From Desulfovibrionaceae bacterium (lineage in GTDB: Bacteria > Desulfobacterota > Desulfovibrionia > Desulfovibrionales > Desulfovibrionaceae): DNA of 64,000 bases. Shown one piece after another: positions 33,174 to 42,101 of the stretch. Location: the NCBI GenBank assembly GCA_019421865.1, contig JAHZEL010000023.1:1-64000 (forward strand). The letters are read 5' to 3'. The translations under genes and the position numbers were made by a program. The notes below the pieces were generated by a model. It saw only the letters and a program-made list of their open reading frames with translations, was not told where the DNA came from and did not search any database. The first letter of the stretch is position 1. Every line of letters starts with the position of its first letter.

Positions 33174-33854
33174 ATGACATCATCTTCCTACCGAAGTCTG
33201 ATGGCGTTTGCGGGGGCATGGCTTTTCTGCCTGCTTCTTGCTCTGCCGTCGGCTTATGGCCAGGATGCCTTTTCCCAGTCGGGCGTGGCCTCGTGGTACG
33301 GCCCCTGGCATCACGGGAAATCCACCGCTACGGGGGAAGCCTTCGACATGTTCGCCATGACGGCGGCTCATCGTACGCTCCCTCTCGGCACTCTGGTCAA
33401 AGTAGAACATCTGGACAGCGGCAAAAGCGTGATCGTGCGCATCAACGACCGCGGTCCTTATGTCAAGAACAGAATCATCGATTTGTCGTATGCGGCAGCT
33501 GACAGCCTCGGTCTGAGCGAGGACGGCATCTCCCGAGTGAATCTCGAAATCGTGGGAGACAGTGAGGGACGCCCTCTGTCAGGGTCGCAGGCCTTTTTCG
33601 TCAGACTGGCGGACGATCAGGCATCTTCCGATGCCGTGGCGCAGCAGCTGCGCCGCCTCATCTGCCTGGGCCTGTATGACGCGGCTTCGCTGCTTCATGT
33701 CAGCGACGGCGTCATGGCCATCGGTCCATATGCCAGTTTTCAGGAATCGCAGGATGCGCTGGTGCGCGTGGCAACGACCCATCCCGGCGCCAGCATCATG
33801 CTTGCAGAGAAAAGCTCGATGGCCCCGGCCGTTCAGGCCGTGGCCGAAAGATAG
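33174..33854 (+). CDS. rlpA: Septal-ring lytic transglycosylase RlpA family protein
   Basis: 226-residue exported protein with a signal peptide (residues 1-29, ending AYGQ). The double-psi beta-barrel RlpA domain follows: GVASWYGPWHHGKSTATGE, then MTAAHRTLPLGTLVKV, VRINDRGPYVKNRIIDLS (catalytic-region Asp). The last about 75 residues (FFVRLAD...AIGPYASFQESQDAL) look like a SPOR peptidoglycan-binding domain. It should cleave denuded glycan strands at the septum. No lipobox Cys is seen, so it is probably periplasmic and soluble. ATG 33174 has CGGAG upstream; GTG 33147 is less likely. Confidence 0.88.
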   Translation: MTSSSYRSLMAFAGAWLFCLLLALPSAYGQDAFSQSGVASWYGPWHHGKSTATGEAFDMFAMTAAHRTLPLGTLVKVEHLDSGKSVIVRINDRGPYVKNRIIDLSYAAADSLGLSEDGISRVNLEIVGDSEGRPLSGSQAFFVRLADDQASSDAVAQQLRRLICLGLYDAASLLHVSDGVMAIGPYASFQESQDALVRVATTHPGASIMLAEKSSMAPAVQAVAER

Positions 33855-33921
33855 GCGTTTGCCCCCGGAAAAGGTGAAATGCCCGTGCGGCGCGTGAGAG
33901 ACGCCGCAACCATGATGCGCG

Positions 33922-33955
33922 AAAGCCCCCGGAACAGATCCGGGGGCTTTTTTTC
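33922..33955 (+). terminator. Intrinsic terminator of rlpA
   Basis: 12-bp perfect stem AAAGCCCCCGGA / TCCGGGGGCTTT followed by TTTT after the stem-closing T's. Confidence 0.93.
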
Positions 33956-34036
33956 GTCTGCGTGTTCTGCCGCTGAAGGAGACAGTCGGAAAACAGGCGC
34001 GGCAGTCTTTCCGGTACGTTGTGGGAGCCCGCCTGC

Positions 34037-35164
34037 TCAGGCGGAAGGGCCGGTAATCTCCTTCAGAAGCGCCTCGGCCGCCCGCCGGGCGCTGCCGGGG
34101 GCTCCGCAGCGTTCGCGCAGCTCATCCAGGTCGCGGATGATCGCATCAAGCTTTTCCGGATGGGCGAGCCAGTCCTCCATGCGCGCGGCCAGCGGCTCGG
34201 GGTCGGCATCCTTTTCGATATGTTCGGGAAAAACGGTGCGGTTCATGATGAGGTTGGTCAGGCTGATCCACTTCACCTTCAGCACATGAAGGCCTATCCA
34301 GTAGGAGAGCGGGGAAACCTTGTAGGCCACGAGCGTGGGCGCGCCGGCAAGGCCCGTTTCCAGCGTGGCCGTGCCGGAAGCGGCCATGATGCACTGAAAG
34401 GTGCGCATGAGGCGGTAGCGGTCGCTGCCGTCGTGCATGATGAGCGGAAGAGGGCAGTTCCAGAGTGAGCGCAGATATTCCTCGGTAAAGTTGGAGGAAC
34501 GGATGCAGTGAAATTCCAAATCGGGGAAGCGCTGCACGAGTTTCTGCGCCGCACCGGCGAAGGCGGGCAGCAGGGATTCCACTTCCTTGCGGCGGCTGCC
34601 GGGCATGAGACCTATGCGGTGAGGTACGGAAGAAACGTCCTTGATGCCCTCATAGTCCACGAGATCCACCAGCGGATTGCCCACATACGTCACGTCCATG
34701 CCGTGGGAGCGGTAGAAATCCACCTCGAAGGGCAGAATGGAAAAGATGCGCCGGATGTGCTTTTTCAGAAACTCCACGCGGCCCGTACGCCAGGCCCACA
34801 CTTTCGGCGGAATGAAGTAGTACACCGGTATGCCGAGCCGGTGGGCGATTTTCGCCACGCGGAAATTGAACTCCGGCGCGTCGATGAGAAGCACGGCGTC
34901 GGGGCGTATGCGTTCCATTTCCCGGCGTATGCGGCCAAGCAGACGGAAGGCACGCGGAAGGGCGGCGAGCACTTCCACGATGCCCATGACGGAAAGTTCC
35001 TCCACGCGCAGAATGTTTTCCTGTCCGGCCCGGGCAAGGTTGTCGCCTCCCATGCCCACGACGCGCAGGTCAAGTTCCGGAGCCGTGTCGCGCAGGGCCG
35101 CAAGCAGCGCGCCGCCCTGAAGGTCGCCGGAAATCTCACCGGCATTGATCCACAGTGTTTTCAT
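34037..35164 (-). CDS. lpxB: Lipid-A-disaccharide synthase
   Basis: 375-residue peripheral membrane glycosyltransferase (GT19) that joins UDP-diacylglucosamine and lipid X in lipid A synthesis. Family motifs are AGEISGDLQGG at residues 8-18, VGMGG, APEFNFRVAK, PPKVWAWR, YVGNPLVD, LMPGSRRKEV and the acceptor-site ASGTATLETGL. The normal length is seen. The ATG at 35164 lies 29 bases inside the end of the upstream membrane-protein gene, indicating a shared transcript. Its presence confirms a Gram-negative envelope. Confidence 0.95.
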   Translation of the reverse strand: MKTLWINAGEISGDLQGGALLAALRDTAPELDLRVVGMGGDNLARAGQENILRVEELSVMGIVEVLAALPRAFRLLGRIRREMERIRPDAVLLIDAPEFNFRVAKIAHRLGIPVYYFIPPKVWAWRTGRVEFLKKHIRRIFSILPFEVDFYRSHGMDVTYVGNPLVDLVDYEGIKDVSSVPHRIGLMPGSRRKEVESLLPAFAGAAQKLVQRFPDLEFHCIRSSNFTEEYLRSLWNCPLPLIMHDGSDRYRLMRTFQCIMAASGTATLETGLAGAPTLVAYKVSPLSYWIGLHVLKVKWISLTNLIMNRTVFPEHIEKDADPEPLAARMEDWLAHPEKLDAIIRDLDELRERCGAPGSARRAAEALLKEITGPSA

Positions 35165-36131
35165 GGGAAACCTCGAGATCTGCCCCTGCAAAGCGCTGCA
35201 GAACGGGGTAGAAGGCATTGATGGCCGCTCCGGCCGCCAGTGTGAAGACAAGGCGGAAGCCGAGCAGACCCCACAGGCTGCCGCCCACCAGCGTGAGCAG
35301 CAGCGTATCTTCGATGAGCGAGTGGGCAAGCCCCAGCAGAGAAATGGCGCAGAGCGTGTCGCGCCGGGAAAGCGTTCCCTGCTGCGCGCTCTTGATGAGT
35401 ATGCCGCTGCCGTAGAGAAGGCCCATGGTGAAGCCTATGACGACCACGGACACGGCCTTCGGAGAAATGCCCAGCAGGCGGAGCAGCGGACCGAGCAGTC
35501 GGCCCATCAGTTCGGAAATGCGGAAGGCGTCGAGAAAGCGCTGAAGCAGCATGACTGCACAGATGATGACGTACATCTGCGCGAGCGTTTTTATCTGCTG
35601 CAGCATCCATGCGCCCCAGGTGGCGCTTTCTTCGGCGGCCAGCAGAAAAACGGCCTTGTCCTGCAGAAGGTGGAAGCCGTCGAGAACAAGATGCAGCAGA
35701 AAGGCCGCAAGAATGCCGGAAAAGAGGCGCAGAAAAAGCTGAAAGCGCATGGATACGCCGCACTGCCCGGCAATGCGCACTTCAAGCACAAGACTGTGGG
35801 CAATGAGAACCAGCACGCCGAACACCGTCATCTGCGCGACGGTAAGCTCCGGAAGCTGCGGCGCAAGGGAAATAAGCACCATGAGTCCGGAATACATGCT
35901 TACGAGCACGCACGAGATCCAGGCCAGACTGAGTTCCGCAGGCAGGCCGATGAGATCCATGACGGGCCGCATGGGCATGGACAGCCACGGAATGAGGCCG
36001 CTTACTTCCAGCACCCGGACGAGAATGACGATGGGAATGAGAAAACGGAAAATGCCGAGGGCAACGTGATGCCCGTCATGCCAGGAGGTCGCGAGCGCGG
36101 CCGGAAGTGATTTCATGGAAGGAAGATGCAT
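35136..36131 (-). CDS. Nucleoside-recognition (gate) domain membrane protein
   Basis: 331-residue polytopic inner-membrane protein with about eight hydrophobic segments and two gate-like repeats, one near residues 85-160 and one near 215-300 (SPKAVSVVVIGFTMGLLYGSGILIK, then RDTLCAISLLGLAHSLIEDTLLL). Gate domains occur in nucleoside transporters, FeoB and spore maturation proteins. The substrate here is unknown. ATG 36131 has CGGAG upstream; 36116 is an alternative. It overlaps lpxB by 29 bases, so a role in envelope lipid transport or assembly is possible but not shown. Confidence 0.72.
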   Translation of the reverse strand: MHLPSMKSLPAALATSWHDGHHVALGIFRFLIPIVILVRVLEVSGLIPWLSMPMRPVMDLIGLPAELSLAWISCVLVSMYSGLMVLISLAPQLPELTVAQMTVFGVLVLIAHSLVLEVRIAGQCGVSMRFQLFLRLFSGILAAFLLHLVLDGFHLLQDKAVFLLAAEESATWGAWMLQQIKTLAQMYVIICAVMLLQRFLDAFRISELMGRLLGPLLRLLGISPKAVSVVVIGFTMGLLYGSGILIKSAQQGTLSRRDTLCAISLLGLAHSLIEDTLLLTLVGGSLWGLLGFRLVFTLAAGAAINAFYPVLQRFAGADLEVSHENTVDQCR

Positions 36132-36240
36132 GGCGGAATCTCCGGCAGGAAAAAGGCGCTGACTGCCCGGAAGAAAACCGGAGAACGTTGCGCGGCGAAA
36201 AATACTCCGGCGGAGACGGGCTCCGCCGGAGGGAAAAGGC

Positions 36241-36687
36241 TTATTTGTCGCGGTCGAGATAGCCGTAGCGGGCGACGACGCCGTCCGTGCGGCTGACGAT
36301 GCGGTCGGCGACTTCATCCACGGTGTCGGGCGTCACAATACCGAGATCCCGCACGAGATAGTATTCCATGGAGCCTTCGGAGAGGGACAGCGTCCATACG
36401 ACGGCGTACACGGAGCCGACGCCGGGACGGGAGGGAAATTCCGAAGCCGTGGAGAGCAGAATGCGGAACTTGGCCTCGCGGGTCGGATTCACGGGATTGG
36501 ATACGTTGATTTTCTGCTGCAGGCTGGTGGACAGGGAGGCACCGATGCTGTCGTTGCCTTCAAATTCCACAACCACGGGCGTACGGCGTTCGGCCTTGCG
36601 GGGCGCCTCATCGGCGGCAAAGGCCTGAGAACTCAGGCACAGGCAGGCAGCCATGACGCACAGGGCGAAAAAACGGAAAGCTTTCAT
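36241..36687 (-). CDS. Small periplasmic protein, hypothetical
   Basis: 148-residue protein with a clear signal peptide (residues 1-24, SSQAFAAD) and a compact mature domain that reads as alternating strands: VVVEFEGNDSIGASLSTSLQ, KFRILLST, YAVVWTLS, YYLVRDLGIV. A GGGAGA ribosome binding site precedes ATG 36687. The middle resembles small periplasmic proteins that report host-response or stress-factor values, but I cannot name a family. It lies between the gate-domain gene and purN on the same strand, with about 100-base gaps. Confidence 0.65.
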   Translation of the reverse strand: MKAFRFFALCVMAACLCLSSQAFAADEAPRKAERRTPVVVEFEGNDSIGASLSTSLQQKINVSNPVNPTREAKFRILLSTASEFPSRPGVGSVYAVVWTLSLSEGSMEYYLVRDLGIVTPDTVDEVADRIVSRTDGVVARYGYLDRDK

Positions 36688-36783
36688 GAAATCTCCCTCG
36701 GCTGAAAGCAGCCGCATCTGCGCGGGCAGGCCGCGCGGGGTGAACCGGGCCTCATCGGCCCGGCGGTGAATGGTGCAAAGAAC

Positions 36784-37458
36784 TCAGAAGCCTTCTTCCA
36801 GAGGCGGCCAGACAAGGGCCAGTTCCGGCTGCGGAGCCAGCGGCCTGTCTGCCGGAGCGAGCAGAATGCGCCGACCTTCGAGCGTAAGGCGTCCTTCGGC
36901 AAGCCACTGCAGGGCCTGCACGTAGATGCGGTGCTCGAAGACGTGGATGCGATTGAGCAGCGCCTCGTCGTCCTCATCCTGACGCACGGGCAGGGTGGCC
37001 TGCACGATGATGGGGCCGCCGTCCATGACGGGATTGACGAGATGCACGGTGCAGCCGCTGAACCGGGCGCCGTATTCCCAGGCGTCGCGCGCGCCGTGGG
37101 TGCCGGGAAAGGCCGGAAGCACGGCGGGATGCACGTTGAGCACCCGGTTCGGGAAGGCGTCGAGAAAGGCGGGAGTGACGAGGCGCATGTAGCCGGCAAG
37201 AGCCACGGTGTCCACGCCTGCGGCCAGCAGTTCCTCAACCACGCGACGATCGAAGGTTTCGCGGTCCGGGAAGGTCTTGTGGTCGAGGCACAGGTGCGCA
37301 ATGCCGTGCTTTTCGGCACGGTCGAGCACCGGCGCGCCGGGACGGTTGGCAATGATGATGCGTATGTCCGCGTCCAGCTTTCCGGCCTCGACGGCGTCGA
37401 TCATGGCCTGGGCGTTGGTGCCGCTGCCGGATGCAAGAATGCCGAGCCTGAGAGTCAT
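36784..37458 (-). CDS. purN: Phosphoribosylglycinamide formyltransferase
   Basis: 224-residue folate-dependent enzyme of purine synthesis transferring a formyl group to GAR. Seen are LGILASGSGTNAQAMIDA (phosphate loop), ADIRIIIANRPGAPVL, LAGYMRLVTP, the catalytic Asn-His-Asp set in VLNVHPAVLPAFPG and SGCTVHLVNPVMDGGPI. The ATG at 37458 forms an ATGA overlap with the cobA-hemD stop, so the two genes are coupled although their pathways differ. Confidence 0.94.
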   Translation of the reverse strand: MTLRLGILASGSGTNAQAMIDAVEAGKLDADIRIIIANRPGAPVLDRAEKHGIAHLCLDHKTFPDRETFDRRVVEELLAAGVDTVALAGYMRLVTPAFLDAFPNRVLNVHPAVLPAFPGTHGARDAWEYGARFSGCTVHLVNPVMDGGPIIVQATLPVRQDEDDEALLNRIHVFEHRIYVQALQWLAEGRLTLEGRRILLAPADRPLAPQPELALVWPPLEEGF

Positions 37459-38975
37459 GCCTGCTCCTTCCCCGCAAAGGCGTCGCACACGGCGTCCACA
37501 AGCGCGGGAATGGTGAATGCTTCCGGCTGAATGTCGGGATTGAGTCCGAAAGAGCGCATGGTGTCGGCCGTGACGGGGCCGATGGCCGCAAAACGGACGC
37601 CGGGATGTTTCTTCAGCTCGTCCAGCGGAATGGAGGCAAGGAAGTTGCGCACGGTGGAGGAGGAACCGAAGGTCACGCAGTCGAGCGTTCCGGCTTCGAG
37701 CGCTTCCATCACCTGCTCGCGGTGCTCGTCGGAAGGCACGTTCTCATAAGCGGCGATGACGTCCACTTCCGCGCCCGCTTCGCGCAGGGCCCTGGGCAGA
37801 ACGTCGCGGGCTTCCGCGGCTCTGGGCAGAAGCACCTTCTGTCCCTTCATGCCGAGCTCGAGCATGGCCTGCGCCACGCCTTCGGCCACATAGGAGGCGG
37901 GTACGAGATCGGGGCGTATGCCCATGCCTTCCACGGCTTTGGCCGTGGCGGGGCCGATGGCCGCCACCTTGACGGAGCCGAGCGCGCGGGCGTCGAGTCC
38001 GAGCGCCTCAAGACGCTGCCGGAAGAAGCGCACGCCGTTCACCGAGGTGAACACCACCCAGCCGTAGCGGGAAAGATGGCTCACGGCCTCGTCGAGTTTC
38101 GCATAGTCCGGCATGGGCACGATCTTGATGGTGGGGAACTGGATGACCCGCGCGCCTTTGGCGGCGAGCAGGGCCGCGCTGCCGCTGGCCTGTTCGCGGG
38201 CTCTGGTCACCACCACGGTGCGGCCGAAGAGCGGCTTCTTCTCGAACCAGTCGAGCTTGTCCTTGAGCTTCACCACGTCGCCCACCACGATGATGGAAGG
38301 ATTGGTGAATCCTTCGCGCACGGCGGCATCGGGCAGGTCGGCCAGCGTGGAGGCAAGGGAGCGCTGCCTGTCGGTGGTGCCCCAGTGCACCAGCGCCGCG
38401 GGGGTATCCCCGCTCATGCCGGCTTCCATGAGCTTGGCCGCAATTTCAGGCAGGTTCTTCATGCCCATGAGAAACACGAGCGTGGAGGCGCTGCGGGCAA
38501 GGGCGTCCCAGTTGTGCACGGATCCGGGCTTGGTGGGATCTTCGTGACCGGTGATGATGGTGACGGAGGAGGAGTAGGCACGGTGCGTGAGCGGAATGCC
38601 CGCGTAGGCCGGACCGGCTATGGAGCTGGAAATGCCCGGGATTTCCTCAAAGGGAACGCCCGCATCCACGAGTTCCTCGGCCTCTTCTCCGCCGCGGCCG
38701 AAAATATAGGGATCGCCGCCCTTGAGGCGCGCGACGACTTTTCCTTCCTTCGCCTTCGCGATGAGCAGTTTGTTGATGTCGCCCTGCTTCATGGCATGAT
38801 TGCCGGCGATTTTGCCTACATAGATAAACTCGGCATCGGGCCGGGCCAGGGAAAGAAGCTCGTTGCCGGCAAGATAGTCGTACACGACGACATCCGCTTC
38901 GGAAAGCACCTGTCTGCCTTTGCAGGTGAGCAGGCCGGGATCGCCGGGGCCTGCGCCGATGAGATAAACGTACAT
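37455..38975 (-). CDS. Bifunctional uroporphyrinogen-III C-methyltransferase / uroporphyrinogen-III synthase
   Basis: 506-residue fusion. Residues 1-250 are SUMT (CobA/SirA), with VYLIGAGPGDPGLLT, VGKIAGNH, RLKGGDPYIFGRGGEEAEEL, GISS and PLTHR, making precorrin-2 with SAM. Residues about 260-506 are HemD (TVVVTRAREQASGSAALLAAKGA ... FTSVNGVRFF ... FGSSSTVRNFL). This fusion is usual in Desulfovibrionaceae and feeds siroheme (for sulfite reductase), cobalamin and alternative heme synthesis. The ATG at 38975 follows AGGACG; upstream in-frame codons are not protein-like. Confidence 0.94.
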   Translation of the reverse strand: MYVYLIGAGPGDPGLLTCKGRQVLSEADVVVYDYLAGNELLSLARPDAEFIYVGKIAGNHAMKQGDINKLLIAKAKEGKVVARLKGGDPYIFGRGGEEAEELVDAGVPFEEIPGISSSIAGPAYAGIPLTHRAYSSSVTIITGHEDPTKPGSVHNWDALARSASTLVFLMGMKNLPEIAAKLMEAGMSGDTPAALVHWGTTDRQRSLASTLADLPDAAVREGFTNPSIIVVGDVVKLKDKLDWFEKKPLFGRTVVVTRAREQASGSAALLAAKGARVIQFPTIKIVPMPDYAKLDEAVSHLSRYGWVVFTSVNGVRFFRQRLEALGLDARALGSVKVAAIGPATAKAVEGMGIRPDLVPASYVAEGVAQAMLELGMKGQKVLLPRAAEARDVLPRALREAGAEVDVIAAYENVPSDEHREQVMEALEAGTLDCVTFGSSSTVRNFLASIPLDELKKHPGVRFAAIGPVTADTMRSFGLNPDIQPEAFTIPALVDAVCDAFAGKEQA

Positions 38976-39326
38976 CCGTCCTCCGGGGCTTGAATTCATG
39001 CGCAGTGTACTTATTAATAGGTTGAGGAGCAAGACTTTCCTCGGCAGAGCCTGTCCGCTGTGACCTTGTGAAAGTTCTTATGGATGCAGACTTGTTTTTT
39101 TGTGTGTTGTGGTGTAGTCTTCATCAGCTTTCCTTCGGTGTATTCATGCGCCGGTCATGCCGCCGGGAAAAGTCGCTATCGTAAGGTGTAACGAGGTATA
39201 ATTCCTCACGTTTTTATCTGATTACGACGGTGCGGCAGGCGGTGGAAAGCTTGGTGCGGAAATGATGACCGGAACCATTTCTCCGGTCAGGATGCAAGTT
39301 GGCGGACAACGCGACAGGAGACAACC
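38976..39326. promoter_or_regulatory. Intergenic region with promoter for the redox pair
   Basis: About 350 bases between divergent genes. A perfect TATAAT (39197-39202) lies 125 bases upstream of the membrane-subunit start, without a good -35 at the normal distance (TCGCTA at 39174). T-rich DNA at 39090-39110 could serve the minus-strand cobA-hemD gene or an upstream element. No open frame is called here. Confidence 0.4.
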
Positions 39327-40247
39327 ATGAGCATCTTTTTCTATTGTTTGGCCTATGCGGCAGTCATCGCCTTTGTGGCCGTGGCCCTGATGAAAATCAT
39401 CGGCTATCTCAAGAAACCTCAGCATCTGCGCTGGGAACTGTATCCCGTAGCGCATGAAGCCCCTGAAAAGGTCGAATACGGCGGCAGCTATCTGGAAGAC
39501 ACCGAATGGTGGAAGGACAAGCATCGCAGCTGCATGGTCGGCGCTCTCAAGGGCTTCCTCATCGAAGCTCTCTTCCTCAAGGCTGTATGGGAACACAACC
39601 GCACTCTCTGGGTGCGCACCTATCCCTTCCATATCGGTCTGTACCTGCTTATCGGCGCCATGGGCATGAGCGTGCTCGCCGCGTTCGGCATGATGGCTGA
39701 AGCCGAAGGTTTCGTGACCTTCTGCACCGCCGTCACCGTGCTGTGCGACGTGTTCGGCTTTGCCGGCATCCTGTTCGGCGCCGTGGGCCTCATTCAGCGT
39801 CGTCTGTGCGACAAGGGCCTCCGCAAGTACACCACCAACGAACACTTCTTCAACCTCGGCCTGTTCGGCGTTTACGGCCTGTTCGGCCTCATGCTCTGCC
39901 TCTGGCACGGCGTGTATGATTTCGCCCTCATGGGCAACAGCTTCATCTATGGCATGCTGACCTTCACTGCCATGGAAATGACTCCCCTGTACATTCTGTA
40001 CCTGCTGCTCGGCTTCTTCATGTTCTTCTGGGTTCCCTACAGCTTCCTGGGACACCTCTTCATGAAGTACTTCACCTGGCACGACATCCGCTGGGGTGAC
40101 GCTCCCACCATCAACAACCCCAAGCTCCAGAAGCAGCTTGCCAACAACCTGAATCTGCCCGTCAGCTGGCGTGCCCCCCATGTTCAGGGCGACGGCAGAA
40201 AGACCTGGGCAGAAGTTGCCACTTCCAACCCCGAGAAGCAGGACTAA
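39327..40247 (+). CDS. NarI/DsrM/TmcC-like membrane cytochrome b subunit
   Basis: 306-residue integral membrane protein with about six hydrophobic segments (residues 3-25, 100-125, 130-155, 175-200, 205-235). It resembles the quinone-interacting diheme subunits NarI, DsrM, HmcE and TmcC. Candidate heme-ligand His residues lie in helices (PFHIGLYLL, LCLWHGVYD, FLGHLF). It is followed after 10 bases by an HdrD-like Fe-S subunit, as in Tmc, Hmc and Dsr complexes, so the pair probably exchanges electrons between menaquinone and a cytoplasmic thiol or Fe-S partner. Codon use is strongly biased, implying high expression. No cytochrome c gene accompanies it. Confidence 0.75.
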   Translation: MSIFFYCLAYAAVIAFVAVALMKIIGYLKKPQHLRWELYPVAHEAPEKVEYGGSYLEDTEWWKDKHRSCMVGALKGFLIEALFLKAVWEHNRTLWVRTYPFHIGLYLLIGAMGMSVLAAFGMMAEAEGFVTFCTAVTVLCDVFGFAGILFGAVGLIQRRLCDKGLRKYTTNEHFFNLGLFGVYGLFGLMLCLWHGVYDFALMGNSFIYGMLTFTAMEMTPLYILYLLLGFFMFFWVPYSFLGHLFMKYFTWHDIRWGDAPTINNPKLQKQLANNLNLPVSWRAPHVQGDGRKTWAEVATSNPEKQD

Positions 40248-40257
40248 GGAGCCCCAC

Positions 40258-41853
40258 ATGAAAACTTCGCAGGAACTTACCTTTAATGATCTGTCGAGGG
40301 AAGAAGGGCAGCTTACCACGGTTGACGTGAACACCCTTCGTCCCATGCCCGTGGATTACCAGACCTATCCCTGGAAAGTCATCACCGACGCTCAGAAGCA
40401 GCAGTACTGCTGCCTGCTCGACGACATAAACGTGCTGCTCATTCCCGTGCCTCAGACCAAGGCCGAAGAGGAAGAGCTGGTCAACCGTTTCCTCGACGGC
40501 GTGCGCAAGCTGTTCACCCCCGAGAACAACTGGACCTGCCTTGCCATGCTCGACACCACGATGGACTACTGCGCGCAGTGCAACTCCTGCTCCGCCGCCT
40601 GCCATCTGTACGAAATGTCCGGCGAGCATGAAATGTATCGTCCGAACTTCCGTTCCGAGCTGTTCCGCCGCATCTACAAGCAGTATGTGAAGAAGGAACC
40701 CCTCGCCAAGTGGCGCTACGGCGACACCGAACTGAACTGGAAGACCGTCGTTCGTCTGGCCGAACTCGCCTACCGCTGCAACCTGTGCCGCCGCTGCGCC
40801 CAGGTCTGCCCCATCGGCGTGGACAACGGCCTCATCGCCCGCGAACTGCGCAAGCTCTTCAGCCAGGAATTCGGCTGGAACCCCCGCGAACTGCACGAAA
40901 AGGGCACCAAGCTCCAGCTTGAAGTCGGTTCCTCCACCGGCATGAACCCCGATGTTGTGAAGGAAACCGTGGAATTCATCGACGAAGACTACGTCGAAAC
41001 CACGGAATACGAATTCAAGACCCCCTGGGACGTGCCGAACGCCGACATTCTGCTCATCCACAATGCCGGTGAAATGCTCGCCTGGCCCGACAACATCGCG
41101 GCCTTCTCCCTCATTTTCGAAGCCGCCGGTCTCTCCTGGACCCTCAGCTCCGAAATCGCTGGTTACGACTCCGTGAACTACGGCGTGTTCTACGACGACG
41201 TGCAGGCGGCCCGCGTGGCCATCAAGCATGCCGAAGCGGCCAAGAAGCTCGGCGTCAAGAAGATCGTGCTCGGTGAATGCGGTCATGCCCACAAGGCTCT
41301 CACCGTCATCGCCGACCGTATTCTGCCCCCCGATCTGAACATCCCCCGCGAAAGCTGCTTCCCCGTTCTGCGCGACATCGTGCTCGGCGGCCGCCTGAAG
41401 CTCGATCCCAGCCGCAACAACTTCCCCGTGACCCTGCACGACCCCTGCAACCTCGTGCGCCTCATGGGCGTTGTGAAGCCCCAGCGCGACGTTCTGCACG
41501 CCATCTGCCCGCAGTTCCGTGAAATGACGCCCCACGGCGTGGAAAACTACTGCTGCGGCGGCGGTTCCGGTTTCGCCATCATGACGCGCAACAACATCAA
41601 CGAATGGCGTATGAACATCACCGGCCGTAAGAAGATGGAACAGATCTGCGGCGCCTTCAAGGACTGCCTCGGTCCTGAAGTCAAGAAGTACATCTGCGCT
41701 CCCTGCTCCAACTGCAAGGGCCAGATCCGCGAACTGCTCGAACAGAACAACCTCCTTGAGAAGAACGGCATGCAGTACGGCGGCCTTGTCGAACTCATCG
41801 TCAATGCCATGACCGACGTGAAGCCCGGCTTCATCAAGTGGGAAGAAGAATAA
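40258..41853 (+). CDS. HdrD/DsrK/TmcB-like iron-sulfur subunit
   Basis: 531-residue cytoplasmic-face Fe-S protein. Two 4Fe-4S motifs are visible, CAQCNSCSAAC near residue 105 and CNLCRRCAQVCP near 178. Two CCG domains follow in the C-terminal half (HDPCNLVR...YCCGGGSG, and CAPCSNCKG), the signature of heterodisulfide-reductase catalytic subunits, which hold a special 4Fe-4S cluster acting on thiols/disulfides. AAGGAG is seven bases before ATG 40258. It is paired with the preceding membrane subunit. The physiological disulfide or partner is unknown; TmcB and DsrK are the closest functional models. Confidence 0.82.
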   Translation: MKTSQELTFNDLSREEGQLTTVDVNTLRPMPVDYQTYPWKVITDAQKQQYCCLLDDINVLLIPVPQTKAEEEELVNRFLDGVRKLFTPENNWTCLAMLDTTMDYCAQCNSCSAACHLYEMSGEHEMYRPNFRSELFRRIYKQYVKKEPLAKWRYGDTELNWKTVVRLAELAYRCNLCRRCAQVCPIGVDNGLIARELRKLFSQEFGWNPRELHEKGTKLQLEVGSSTGMNPDVVKETVEFIDEDYVETTEYEFKTPWDVPNADILLIHNAGEMLAWPDNIAAFSLIFEAAGLSWTLSSEIAGYDSVNYGVFYDDVQAARVAIKHAEAAKKLGVKKIVLGECGHAHKALTVIADRILPPDLNIPRESCFPVLRDIVLGGRLKLDPSRNNFPVTLHDPCNLVRLMGVVKPQRDVLHAICPQFREMTPHGVENYCCGGGSGFAIMTRNNINEWRMNITGRKKMEQICGAFKDCLGPEVKKYICAPCSNCKGQIRELLEQNNLLEKNGMQYGGLVELIVNAMTDVKPGFIKWEEE

Positions 41854-41897
41854 GACCCACGGGGAGAAGGCCCGGCCTTCTCCCTTCATGAATGAAA

Positions 41898-41928
41898 AAA
41901 GGACAGGAGTTTCTCCTGTCCTTTTTTT
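41898..41928 (+). terminator. Intrinsic terminator
   Basis: Perfect 12-bp stem AAAGGACAGGAG / CTCCTGTCCTTT, three-base loop, seven-T tail. It ends the redox-pair transcript. Confidence 0.95.
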
Positions 41929-42101
41929 GTGCTCCTGTCCGGAGGAGAGCGACGGGAACGGAATGCTGAGAAAACCGCGCAGGAGAGGCGTTTTCACCGG
42001 TGTTCGATCTGGACATGGGAAAATAGCTAGAGTATAGCTCTATCAAATATTCTATTCTCATGATGTGCCGTACGCTGACCGCATCATGAAGGGAGAGGCG
42101 T

